Assembly (NCBI GenBank): GCA_947165025.1
Contig: CAMUYQ010000002.1
Location: 1 to 64,000 of the forward strand
DNA length: 64,000 nucleotides
Direction: 5' to 3'
From: an uncultured Lachnospiraceae bacterium
GTDB taxonomy: Bacteria; Bacillota; Clostridia; Lachnospirales; Lachnospiraceae
The position numbers and the translations under genes were made by a program. Of this stretch, positions 15,672 to 24,090 are shown piece after piece. Position 1 is the stretch's first letter, and the number at the start of each line of letters is the position of its first letter. The notes under the pieces are model-generated. The model was given only the letters and a program-made list of their open reading frames with translations. It did not search any database and had not been told where the DNA came from.

Positions 15672-17153
15672 ATGGCAATGCAATCAGGCTTTATTAAGAG
15701 AATAAGGGATATCATGCGTATGGATGCCGGTATAAATGGTGATGCGCAGAGAATTGAACAGATGGTGTGGATGCTGTTCCTAAAGGTTTATGATGCCAAG
15801 GAAGATGACTGGGAACTCAATGAGAGTAACTATACATCCATCATTCCTGAGAACTGTAGATGGCGTAACTGGGCGCAGGCTGATGATAATGGTCATGCCA
15901 TGACCGGTGATAAACTGCTTGATTTTGTCAATAATACGTTGTTTCCGACACTTAAAGGTCTTACAGTCACGCCTGATACGCCTGTAAAGAAGGCTATCGT
16001 CAAATCAACCTTCGAAGATGCCAACAACTATATGAAAGAAGGCGTTTACCTTCGTCAGGTCATAGATATCATAGATGAGATAGAGTTCGATGATGTGAAG
16101 GAAAGTCATGATTTCGGATTTGTATATGAAGAGATCCTCCGAGACCTGCAAAGTGCAGGATCATCTGGTGAATTTTATACTCCCAGAGCCGTGACAGACT
16201 TCATGGCACTTATGATACAGCCCAAGATCGGTGAGAAAATGGCTGATTTCGCCTGCGGTACCGGTGGTTTCATAACATCATGGCTCGGACAGCTGCAGAA
16301 GCAGGTAAAGGATACGGAAGGGCAGCGACAACTTGATGATAGTATTTATGGTATTGAGAAGAAGCCGTTCCCGTATCTGTTATGTGTTACCAATATGCTT
16401 CTTCATGACATAGAAGTTCCGAATATCTATCACCAGAACTCGCTCAGTTACAATCTTCTTGATTATACGGATAATGATAAGTTTGATGTTATCCTGATGA
16501 ATCCGCCTTATGGTGGCCATGAAGATAAGTCTATTCAGGGATATTTCCCTGATGATCTTGCATCATCAGAGACAGCGGATCTGTTCATGTCGGTAATTAT
16601 GTATCGTCTGAAAAAGAACGGCCGGGCGGCTGTTGTCGTTCCCGACGGGTTCCTGTTTGGCCTTGATAATGCAAAAGTCTCTATAAAGACAAAACTTCTT
16701 ACAGAGTTTAACCTTCATACAATTGTAAGGTTGCCGGGTTCCGTGTTCAGTCCATATACATCTATATCTACTAATCTTCTGTTCTTTGATAATACCCAGC
16801 CCACAAAGGAAACTTGGTATTACAGGGTAGATATGCCCTCAGACCGTAAGCATTTTTCCAAGACGAAGCCGATGGAGTTGAAGCATTTTGATGATTGTAT
16901 TGCTTGGTGGAATGATCGTAAAGAGATAGAACTTGCTGATGGACCGAAGGCAAAGAAGTATACTGCAGAATATCTCCTGAAAGATCAGGGCTGTAATATC
17001 GATCTTTGCGGATATCCGCATGAGGAAGAAGAAGTGCTGGATCCGCTTGATACCATCAGAAACTATCAGGAAAAGAGAACTACTCTCAATGCTGAAATAG
17101 ATAAGGTTCTTGCTGAACTTGAAGCATTATTACCGGGAGGTGTTGAAGTATGA
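15672..17153 (+). CDS. hsdM: Type I DNA methyltransferase, M subunit
   Basis: A 493-residue N6-adenine methyltransferase. The N-terminal helical HsdM_N region spans about 1-140. The SAM motif ADFACGTGGFITSW is near residue 190 and the catalytic NPPY motif (ILMNPPYGG) near 276. Two HsdM with one HsdS methylate the host site, and HsdR joins for restriction. The gene follows the membrane protein by 21 bases, with a GGAG ribosome site, and overlaps hsdS by an ATGA. The sequence is complete and appears functional. Confidence 0.96.
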   Translation: MAMQSGFIKRIRDIMRMDAGINGDAQRIEQMVWMLFLKVYDAKEDDWELNESNYTSIIPENCRWRNWAQADDNGHAMTGDKLLDFVNNTLFPTLKGLTVTPDTPVKKAIVKSTFEDANNYMKEGVYLRQVIDIIDEIEFDDVKESHDFGFVYEEILRDLQSAGSSGEFYTPRAVTDFMALMIQPKIGEKMADFACGTGGFITSWLGQLQKQVKDTEGQRQLDDSIYGIEKKPFPYLLCVTNMLLHDIEVPNIYHQNSLSYNLLDYTDNDKFDVILMNPPYGGHEDKSIQGYFPDDLASSETADLFMSVIMYRLKKNGRAAVVVPDGFLFGLDNAKVSIKTKLLTEFNLHTIVRLPGSVFSPYTSISTNLLFFDNTQPTKETWYYRVDMPSDRKHFSKTKPMELKHFDDCIAWWNDRKEIELADGPKAKKYTAEYLLKDQGCNIDLCGYPHEEEEVLDPLDTIRNYQEKRTTLNAEIDKVLAELEALLPGGVEV

Positions 17154-18652
17154 CACCTGAACAGTTAAAGGCAAGTATTCTTCAATATGCAATTCAGGGC
17201 AAATTGGTAGAACAGAGACCGGAAGAAGGTACTGCGGAAGAATTGTATGAGCAGATACAGGCCGAGAAGCAGAAACTGATCAGTGAAGGAAAAATAAAGA
17301 AGGAAAAGCCTCTTGCGGTGATTACTGACGATGAGATCCCTTTTGACATACCTACAACGTGGAAGTGGATTAGGGTCGGCGAGATAGTTCGGATAATAAG
17401 TGGCTTATCGTATGACAAAAAAGATGTATCAAAAGAAGGAGTAAGGGTTTTACGAGGTGGTAATATTCAGTCTACTTTAGTCAAGATCGAGGCTGATGAT
17501 GTTTTTTTACCGATGTCTTATTTTGATGAGGACAAACAAGTTAGGGCTGGAGATATTCTTTATGTTGCATCAACAGGCAGTAAATCTGTTATTGGTAAAC
17601 CGGGGTTTGTTAATACGGATTACCCTAATACTGTAATTGGGGCGTTTTTAAGAATATGTAGACCTATAGATTTAAAGTATACTGAATATCTACGAATAAT
17701 TTTTTCATCAGAATATTATAGAAAGCATATTAGAGATTTGGCCCAAGGAACTAATATCAATAATGTCAAAGAAAGTTATGTGACAGAACTTGTTATTCCT
17801 TTACCGCCACTCGAAGAACAGTATCGAATTTTTAATAGCATCAACAATATCCTTCCGTTTGTTGACCGCTATGCTTCTGCCTATGAAAAATTGGAACAGT
17901 TAAACGCCAAGTTCCCGGAAGATATGAAGAAGTCAATCCTTCAATATGCTATTCAGGGCAAATTGGTAGAACAGCGTCCTGAAGAAGGTACGGCAGAAGA
18001 ACTGTATCAGCAGATACAGGATGAGAAGCAGAAACTGATTAAAGAAGGAAAGATAAAGAAAGAGAAGCCTCTTGCTGAGATCGCAGAGGATGAGATTCCT
18101 TTTGATATACCTGATAGTTGGAAATGGGTAAGGTTTAATGATTTTGGAGTGTATAAAAAAGGGCCGTTTGGCAGTGCATTAACAAAAAGTATGTTTGTGC
18201 CTAAGTCCGAAACGACTGTTAAGGTATACGAACAGAAGAATGCGATACAAAAAGACGCTTCTTTGGGCGATTATTATATTACGCGGGAATACTTTGAAGA
18301 AAAGATGAAGGGCTTTGAAGTAATGCCGGGAGATGTGATTGTTAGTTGTGCTGGAACAATTGGTGAAACTTTTATTCTGCCAGAAAAGATTGAACAAGGA
18401 ATTATAAATCAGGCATTAATGAGGATGTCGCTTATGCCATCAGTTTATAAACCATATTTCCTACTCTTTTTCGATGTGGTATTAAAAAGGAATGCAAAAG
18501 AAGGAAGTAAAGGATCAGCAATAAAGAACATCCCACCTTTTGAAGTGTTGAAGAATTATTTGGTACCACTTCCGCCACTTGAAGAGCAGCATCGTATCGT
18601 TGCTAAGATAGAAGAACTATTACCATATTGCGATCAGTTAATCAAAGAATGA
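17150..18652 (+). CDS. hsdS: Type I restriction-modification specificity subunit
   Basis: A 500-residue protein with two target-recognition domains (about 75-230 and 325-475). Each is preceded by nearly identical conserved regions starting ILQYAIQGKLVEQRPEEGTA. The spacer helices end in PLPPLEEQYRIF and PLPPLEEQHRIVAKIEELLP. Each TRD reads half of a bipartite DNA target, which cannot be deduced here. The duplicated conserved regions are 195 bp apiece in DNA (17174-17368 and 17933-18127), which may permit TRD exchange by recombination. The ATGA overlap with hsdM couples translation. Confidence 0.95.
   Translation: MTPEQLKASILQYAIQGKLVEQRPEEGTAEELYEQIQAEKQKLISEGKIKKEKPLAVITDDEIPFDIPTTWKWIRVGEIVRIISGLSYDKKDVSKEGVRVLRGGNIQSTLVKIEADDVFLPMSYFDEDKQVRAGDILYVASTGSKSVIGKPGFVNTDYPNTVIGAFLRICRPIDLKYTEYLRIIFSSEYYRKHIRDLAQGTNINNVKESYVTELVIPLPPLEEQYRIFNSINNILPFVDRYASAYEKLEQLNAKFPEDMKKSILQYAIQGKLVEQRPEEGTAEELYQQIQDEKQKLIKEGKIKKEKPLAEIAEDEIPFDIPDSWKWVRFNDFGVYKKGPFGSALTKSMFVPKSETTVKVYEQKNAIQKDASLGDYYITREYFEEKMKGFEVMPGDVIVSCAGTIGETFILPEKIEQGIINQALMRMSLMPSVYKPYFLLFFDVVLKRNAKEGSKGSAIKNIPPFEVLKNYLVPLPPLEEQHRIVAKIEELLPYCDQLIKE
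17174..17368 (+). repeat. hsdS conserved-region repeat 1
   Basis: This 195-bp in-frame repeat encodes the proximal conserved region of HsdS, from SILQYAIQ to the WKW before TRD1. It pairs with 17933-18127 in the same orientation. Confidence 0.85.
17933..18127 (+). repeat. hsdS conserved-region repeat 2
   Basis: This second 195-bp copy encodes the central conserved region of HsdS and is the same length as repeat 1, with scattered substitutions. Direct repeats of this kind are the usual substrate for domain shuffling in hsdS genes. Confidence 0.85.
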
Positions 18653-18840
18653 AAGAAAACTATAAACAGTGTAGTAATGTTTAATGAACATGGGACACTG
18701 CGTTTATATGATCAGAAACTATATCTAAACAAAACGGCCGTGTTAAATGAGAGGGAAAGAGAATGTTTATTTTTTGTTTAAAAAAGAGTGGACGCCCTTG
18801 AAATGCCTTTGTTTACGGTGCTTTTGAAACGTGTAAAAGA
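18653..18840. other. Island right flank without a gene
   Basis: No credible gene is seen between the hsdS stop and the right attachment repeat. The last 50 bases (about 18791-18835) hold short similar pieces, TTGAAATGCC and GCTTTTGAAACG, that may be arm-type recombinase sites. This is inference from position. Confidence 0.3.
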
Positions 18841-18871
18841 TTCGAATCCTTTCACACACGGAGCCTGAAAT
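18841..18871 (+). repeat. Island attachment site, right copy
   Basis: This is an exact 31-bp copy of 8765-8795 (tRNA-Arg 3' end and terminator start), without the tRNA 5' half. It is probably the displaced original 3' end of the tRNA locus. Confidence 0.9.
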
Positions 18872-18903
18872 ACTCTGTTTTAGGGCGTTTCGGGCTTTTT
18901 TGT
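18862..18903 (+). terminator. Original tRNA-Arg terminator displaced by the island
   Basis: AGCCTGAAA pairs with TTTCGGGCT (one G-T pair), followed by a T run. It is homologous to the terminator after the intact tRNA at 8786-8825. Confidence 0.7.
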
Positions 18904-18953
18904 TGCAAAAATGAACTGTTTACCGAATCTTTTCTAAGAGGAGGCTTTTTATT

Positions 18954-19046
18954 ATGAACAGAGAACAACTGCATAAGCATATTTCTGAAAGTACCGGTAA
19001 TGAATGCAACATCTGTGAAATACTGATTTATACTTTTGGTATATAG
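18954..19046 (+). CDS. Short 30-residue frame, probably a truncated gene
   Basis: The ATG at 18954 has an excellent AGAGGAGG ribosome site 10 bases upstream. The product starts MNREQLHKHISEST, contains CNIC, and stops after 30 codons. The strong site and abrupt end suggest the start of a longer protein lost by mutation. A genuine microprotein cannot be excluded. Confidence 0.35.
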   Translation: MNREQLHKHISESTGNECNICEILIYTFGI

Positions 19047-19118
19047 AAAAGCTCCTGTCGTAGTTGTATAATCCCGTGTATAGTCGCGGATTGTATACGT
19101 ATATGATCGGAGCTTTTT

Positions 19119-19895
19119 ATGATATTTATCAGTTATTCACACAGAGACTCAGACCGCGTACATCCTCTTATCAATCGTCTGATAAGTGAAGGATATGAGG
19201 TGTGGTATGACGAGGGAATAGACCCGGGAACGGAGTGGGATGAGAACATTGCGATGCATCTTAAGCAGTGTTCGGGGATCATTGCATTTATTTCCGAAAA
19301 CTACGTTGAGTCGGAGAACTGCCGGGATGAGCTGAACTATGCCAGAGATCTGGGAAAAGAGCGCCTTCTCGTTTATCTCGAGGGCGTTGAACTTCCGGCC
19401 GGTATGGCGATGAGACTTAACCGGATCCAGGCGATCCATAAATATAAATATAAAAGCAATGATGCGTTTTACACGGAGTTAACAAAAGCTCCGATGTTAA
19501 AAAAGACGGAAGTTTCGTATGAAACACGGGATGACAGCGCTGAAAAAGAGTTGTTTCCGGTCACGAAGAGAGAGTTTCTCAAGAAGCCCGAACACAGGAC
19601 ATTGGGCACCGTTACACTGATCTTTGTGGTCGCATCATTGATCTTTGCGCCATTAATGTTCTATTTTGGAGATTTCCTTTTGTTTCCTGTGATCATCATT
19701 CTGGTTGGTCTCGGATTCTGGAAGCTGGATTACCGTTTTATAATTCCGGCTGCTGTTCTTTCTCTACTGTACGGCTGTCTTTTTATGCCGAGCTATTTTA
19801 TTATGGTCATATTTCTGGCTGTTCTCATCTACACCCTTTTCAAGGTCGACAGATCATACAAACAGTATCTTTCTTCCGGAAAAACATCTGACTGA
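19119..19895 (+). CDS. TIR-domain protein with C-terminal membrane segments
   Basis: A 258-residue protein. Residues 1-130 are a TIR domain: IFISYSHRDSDRVHPLI, the GYEVWYDEGIDPG loop, IIAFISENYVES, and CRDELNYA carrying the expected catalytic glutamate. Bacterial TIR domains often cleave NAD+ and serve in anti-phage systems. Four hydrophobic segments (about 165-245) would anchor it in the membrane, an uncommon arrangement. It starts 248 bases after the island repeat and may be transcribed with the CPBP protease 20 bases downstream. Whether it acts in defence or signalling is unknown. Confidence 0.83.
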   Translation: MIFISYSHRDSDRVHPLINRLISEGYEVWYDEGIDPGTEWDENIAMHLKQCSGIIAFISENYVESENCRDELNYARDLGKERLLVYLEGVELPAGMAMRLNRIQAIHKYKYKSNDAFYTELTKAPMLKKTEVSYETRDDSAEKELFPVTKREFLKKPEHRTLGTVTLIFVVASLIFAPLMFYFGDFLLFPVIIILVGLGFWKLDYRFIIPAAVLSLLYGCLFMPSYFIMVIFLAVLIYTLFKVDRSYKQYLSSGKTSD

Positions 19896-19915
19896 AAGGC
19901 AGGATCTATTACAGG

Positions 19916-20818
19916 ATGAAGAATGATTGGATGTCAACGAAATACCTGGTGGTATTCTTTGCCCTGACGCTCGCATGGACGTGGGTCTGTGGATTTATAC
20001 CGGTCATTTTCGGGTTTACGGAAACGGGAGCAGGAACGTTTGTGTTCTATTTTGGTGGTGGAGCGCCTTCGGTTGTCGCGTTGTTTTTGGTTTTTCTTAC
20101 ATATCCGAAGGATAACAGAAAAGACTACTTCCGGCGCTGTTTCAGTTTTAAGCATGCGGGATGGAAATGGCCTCTTATCACGATTGCGGTTTTCACTGCG
20201 CTGTCTGCGATATGCATTGCTGTCGGTGTCGGTCTGCTGGGATTTGATATGCCAACGATGGATTACATTAAAGCGATCAAGGCTAATCCTTTGAATATCC
20301 TGCTCGTACTTCTGCTCTCGCTTATCTCAGGCCCTCTTAACGAGGAGTTCGGATGGAGAGGATATGCACTCGACAGGCTGCTTTTGAAGTTTGGATTCCT
20401 TCGAGGTTCGCTGATCCTTGGATTTATTTGGGCGATCTGGCATTTGCCGTGGTACTTTACTCCCGGACAGGCGCAGTATAATCTCCTGAGAGATTCCTTG
20501 TTTCACGCTGCGATGTTTGTGCCGAGCGTTATGCTGTTGAGTGTATTTGTATCCTTTGTGTATATCAAGACGGACAGGAGCATTCTCGCGGGCGCACTCG
20601 TGCATATGTTCAGCAACCTGATCGGAAGTCAGTTATTATCTTCTTATACTACAGACATGAGCATGTTGATAAGATACACAAATATGGTATTCTTCCTTGG
20701 CGTGATGATCTATACGACATGTTCCGGCAAGTTCAAGACAGAAGTTGAGGAGGTCATCAGCAATATCAGGATCAAAAACGGAATAACAGAAGATGGCTAT
20801 TTTCGTTTTCGTGGTTGA
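19916..20818 (+). CDS. CPBP family intramembrane glutamic endopeptidase
   Basis: A 300-residue membrane protein with about eight hydrophobic segments. The catalytic signature is complete: NEEFGWRGYAL near residues 141-151 (EExxxR), FIWAIWHLPWY near 176-186, and a late HMFSNL near 228. CPBP proteases include Rce1-like CAAX proteases and bacteriocin self-immunity proteins. It sits 20 bases after the TIR gene; a functional link is possible but untested. This copy is intact, unlike the remnant at 300-830. Confidence 0.9.
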   Translation: MKNDWMSTKYLVVFFALTLAWTWVCGFIPVIFGFTETGAGTFVFYFGGGAPSVVALFLVFLTYPKDNRKDYFRRCFSFKHAGWKWPLITIAVFTALSAICIAVGVGLLGFDMPTMDYIKAIKANPLNILLVLLLSLISGPLNEEFGWRGYALDRLLLKFGFLRGSLILGFIWAIWHLPWYFTPGQAQYNLLRDSLFHAAMFVPSVMLLSVFVSFVYIKTDRSILAGALVHMFSNLIGSQLLSSYTTDMSMLIRYTNMVFFLGVMIYTTCSGKFKTEVEEVISNIRIKNGITEDGYFRFRG

Positions 20819-20864
20819 CAAGAGAACGTTCGTTCGATATAATCAAGATATCGAACAGTTGTTC
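20815..20864 (+). promoter_or_regulatory. Consensus promoter with two LexA-type (SOS) boxes
   Basis: TTGACA (20815-20820), a 17-base spacer and TATAAT (20838-20843) form a perfect sigma-A promoter. GAAC-N4-GTTC occurs inside the spacer (20824-20835) and again downstream of the -10 (20853-20864), each an exact Gram-positive SOS core. The arrangement matches the box in the Y-family polymerase promoter at 30724-30737. LexA control of the transposase downstream is therefore likely, or the promoter belonged to a gene displaced by the element. Confidence 0.8.
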
Positions 20865-20881
20865 CCTTGGAGACCTCGCAT

Positions 20882-21928
20882 ATGTCAGAACTGAAAGATG
20901 TCATAACTTCATACAACAACCTATCATTCGGTGATCGTATTGTGTTTTATACCACCATCTCAAATGATATAGCGATCTCAGATGACACGCAATCTTTTTT
21001 GATAGAGACGCGCTTAGATGGGGAAGGATCCTGTATTTACTGCGAAGGAATGCATGTTGTAAAAAACGGAAAGAGGAAAGATGGTGTACAGCGGTTCCTG
21101 TGTCGGGACTGCCACAGGTCTTTTATCGCCAGTACTGATTCCATCACCTCCCGCACAAGAAAGTCCATTTCTGTTTGGGCGACATACTTAAAGTGTATGC
21201 TGGATCAAAAAACGCTGAAACAGTCTTCTGCGGAATGTGATATTTCTATATCCACCGCCTTTACCTGGCGGCATAAGATACTGGATACCTTAAGCGAATT
21301 GACAGAGAAAGCCTATCTGACAGGTGTTGTTGAAGCAGATGAAACGTTTTTCAACGTGTCATTTAAGGGTAACCATAATAGAAGCCGTGATTTTTCCATG
21401 CCACGCAAGGCACATAAGCGCGGGAACGATGTTCATGCCAACGGATTGTCGTCAGAGAAAGTCTGTGTTCCCTGCGCAGTCAATGATGCCGGCATTTCCT
21501 ATGCAAAAACCGGAAAGCTGGGAAAAATCAGTTCGGATTGCATCAAAGAGATTTTCGAAAAAAAGATCGCCCCGCATGCGGTTCTGTGTACAGACAAAGA
21601 ACGTGCCTATCTGAAATTGGCAGAACTAAATGAACTGAATCTGATACAGATGGATACTGACTGCCGTACGATCTCAAAAGATGGAATAAACTACGGGATC
21701 CAGCGGATCAACGCCTATCATAGCCGTCTGAAACTATTCATCTGCAGATTTCACGGGGTATCGACAAAGTACCTTGGCAATTATATCGTATGGAATGAAC
21801 TTTTATCAGGGAACCACAGAAACAAAGAGGCTTTCTTTGGTCAGTTATTAGGTCAGCTGCTCTGTGCCAGGATCACAAGATATGGGCAGGATATCCCGCG
21901 CCGACCATCCCTGCCTGTCGCTGCATGA
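20882..21928 (+). mobile_element. IS1595-like (ISXO2 group) DDE transposase
   Basis: A 348-residue transposase from ATG 20882, behind GGAG. It has a zinc ribbon (CIYCEGMHVV near 51, CRDCHRSF near 75), then the ISXO2-like catalytic core: VVEADETFF near 152, LCTDKERAYLK near 238, and a late INAYHSRLKLFICRF. The core resembles DDE/DDN transposases that use short inverted repeats. The end overlaps the TnpB frame (ATGA at 21925-21928). I could not identify inverted repeats or a target duplication, so the element's ends are unknown. Confidence 0.85.
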
Positions 21929-21972
21929 AAGCAATGCGCGGTAAATCATGCAGGAAGGGAGGGCTGGATACC

Positions 21973-23304
21973 ATGATACTGACAGAAAACCATAGGATAA
22001 AACGAAACAAACATAAGGAACTATTTAAAAAGATAGATGCGTACTGCTACAGCGCAAAGAACCTGTCAAACTCCGTGCAGTACCTGATCTGCCAATGCTA
22101 CCGGGTACATCAGAAACTGAAAAATGGCGAGATCCCGGATCAATGGGAGCAGGAATTGGTCGATAACACGAATCATGCGATCACTGTTTACAATGACGGG
22201 AGGGAGGAAAAGAAAAAACTAAAACGCGTTGACGCAGATAACGGTTTTGTCGCAGATGCATATTTCCTCAGCTGGCACATGAAAACATGGGACGTTTATA
22301 AGGCAATGCCCTATGCAACCTGCAGCCAGATCTGTATCCAGGAAAAGTGCAGGCAGTGGAAGTCTTTTTATCAGGCAAAAAAGGAGTATCTTAAGGATCC
22401 TGATAAGTTTCTGGGCGTTCCGAGAAAACCGGGATACCTGGATCCGATGAAAGGTCGCGACAGCCTTGTGATCACAAGCCAGAACTTCTCCATCGATGAG
22501 GATGACCGGATCACTATGCCGGGATTTTTAAAAGAGATCAAGCTAAAGGCCAGACACAGGCCCATAAGACAGATCCGCATCAAGACTGATAAGAGCAGCA
22601 TCCGCATCATGCTCATGTATGAACAGGAAACGGAAAGCATCGGATCAGATGGGAATATCATGGGGATCGACCTTGGTGTGGATAACCTGGTCACGGCAAG
22701 CCTGTCATCAGGCGACACTCCGTTCATTATTAACGGCCGCCCCCTGAAATCCATCAACAGATACTACAATAAGCGAAAAGGCCTCCTGCAGGTGATAGCA
22801 AAAAGAAGTAACCGCCTGGATATCACAAACAGGATGGAGCGGCTGACAGAAAAAAGGAACAACAAGGTAAAGGATTATCTCCATAAAGCAAGCCGCAAGA
22901 TCATCGAACTTGCAAAAACAAGCAATGTAAGTCATATCTGCATCGGCAATAACAGGGGATGGAAGCAGAAAGTGGAACTGGGAAAACGAACAAACCAGAC
23001 CTTTGTATCCATCCCGTACAGGATGCTGATCGATATGATACGCTATAAGGCAGAACTTATCGGCATCAAAGTAAGCGTCGTGAAAGAAAGTTATACGAGC
23101 GGGACCAGTTATCTTGATGGCGAAATCCCTGAAAAGGGTTTTTATGATGCTACGCGACGGGTAAAAAGAGGGATGTTCAAAAGCAACAAGGGAACATTGA
23201 TCAATGCCGATGTAAATGCTGCCTATCAGATCATAAAGGCCGGAGGATACAAAAATCTTCCGATCAAAGAAAAAGAAAAAGTCATAAGACTCAATGTAGC
23301 CTGA
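21973..23304 (+). CDS. tnpB: TnpB-family RNA-guided nuclease (IS605 OrfB-like)
   Basis: A 443-residue protein from ATG 21973, behind GGGAGGG; an in-frame ATG at 21925 would overlap the transposase. RuvC-I GIDLGVDNLV is near residue 232 and RuvC-III NADVNAAYQII near 411. The usual RuvC-II glutamate position reads IGNNRGWKQ, and no CxxC zinc pairs occur; instead KESYTS near 372 supplies a glutamate, as in TnpB groups with a rearranged site. TnpB proteins cut DNA guided by an RNA from the element's right end. It follows a DDE transposase rather than a Y1 TnpA. Confidence 0.85.
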   Translation: MILTENHRIKRNKHKELFKKIDAYCYSAKNLSNSVQYLICQCYRVHQKLKNGEIPDQWEQELVDNTNHAITVYNDGREEKKKLKRVDADNGFVADAYFLSWHMKTWDVYKAMPYATCSQICIQEKCRQWKSFYQAKKEYLKDPDKFLGVPRKPGYLDPMKGRDSLVITSQNFSIDEDDRITMPGFLKEIKLKARHRPIRQIRIKTDKSSIRIMLMYEQETESIGSDGNIMGIDLGVDNLVTASLSSGDTPFIINGRPLKSINRYYNKRKGLLQVIAKRSNRLDITNRMERLTEKRNNKVKDYLHKASRKIIELAKTSNVSHICIGNNRGWKQKVELGKRTNQTFVSIPYRMLIDMIRYKAELIGIKVSVVKESYTSGTSYLDGEIPEKGFYDATRRVKRGMFKSNKGTLINADVNAAYQIIKAGGYKNLPIKEKEKVIRLNVA

Positions 23305-23447
23305 ATTAGATCAGGTAGAGGCATCAGGCTAGTGCCATTAAAAGACCGGGGAAGAAAAACCTCGGGAATTTAAAAAAATCAACCACGAGTTGGTAAATAG
23401 CCACAGAAGATCCTACGGATGTAAGATAAAACCAGAGTCAAATTCAT
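23290..23447 (+). ncRNA. Candidate TnpB guide RNA (omega-RNA) and element right end
   Basis: The 147 bases after tnpB hold no gene but several hairpins: GCCTGAAT...ATCAGGC across the stop codon, CCGGGGAAGAAAAACCTCGG, and CAACCACGAGTTGG. TnpB guide RNAs derive from the tnpB 3' end and right transposon end, and this is the expected place. The boundary with host DNA is probably close to the ATG of the next gene. The assignment rests on position and foldability only. Confidence 0.5.
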
Positions 23448-23451
23448 AGAT

Positions 23452-24087
23452 ATGTTCAAAACATTTGAGTATGGCGATCCGGCCTCTGAAACAGTACTGA
23501 TACAGCCTGTATATGATCATGATCTATCATATATCGAGAGCCAGATCGAAGAGATTCGAAAAATCGCGGGATATGATTTTCGGCTGGTCGCCGTAAAAGT
23601 GAATAACTGGAATGATGATCTGTCGCCATGGGAGGCTCCTGCTGTGTTTGGTAACGACGGTTTCGGAGGAAATGCAGAAGTCACTCTGACGGAGATCCTC
23701 AGACTTACTGATGATCCGGCAAAAAGTTACATTATAGGCGGTTACTCTCTTGCCGCACTGTTTTCGATCTGGGCAGCATACAGGACTGACAGATTCTGTG
23801 CCGTTGCCGCAGCATCTCCATCTGTATGGTTCCCCGGTTTTGTTGAATTCATGAAAGATAATGCTATCAGGACAAAGAGAGTCTATCTAAGTCTCGGGGA
23901 CAAAGAAGAAAAAACGAGAAATGCCGTAATGGCAACTGTTGGCGACCGGATAAGAGAAAGCTGTGAGCTGCTTAAGAATACCGGAACACAAACCATTCTT
24001 GAGTGGAACAGCGGAAATCATTTCAAGGAGCCTGATATAAGGACCGCAAAAGCGTTTGCATGGTGTCAACTAAACAAAGGAGAATAA
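23452..24087 (+). CDS. Alpha/beta-hydrolase, putative esterase
   Basis: A 211-residue protein. The nucleophile elbow GGYSLAALF is near residue 101, an aspartate follows in LSLGDKEEK near 145, and the histidine is in SGNHFKEP near 195. These give a plausible Ser-Asp-His triad. The length and the SPSVWFPGF segment match small esterases related to the COG2819/Fes group. The ATG has no good ribosome site; the element upstream probably separated it from its original leader. Substrate unknown. Confidence 0.72.
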   Translation: MFKTFEYGDPASETVLIQPVYDHDLSYIESQIEEIRKIAGYDFRLVAVKVNNWNDDLSPWEAPAVFGNDGFGGNAEVTLTEILRLTDDPAKSYIIGGYSLAALFSIWAAYRTDRFCAVAAASPSVWFPGFVEFMKDNAIRTKRVYLSLGDKEEKTRNAVMATVGDRIRESCELLKNTGTQTILEWNSGNHFKEPDIRTAKAFAWCQLNKGE

Positions 24088-24090
24088 TAC

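Noticed and set aside
18713-18793. 26-codon frame after hsdS
   Set aside because: It has no convincing family and lies in the attachment-site flank; more likely non-coding.
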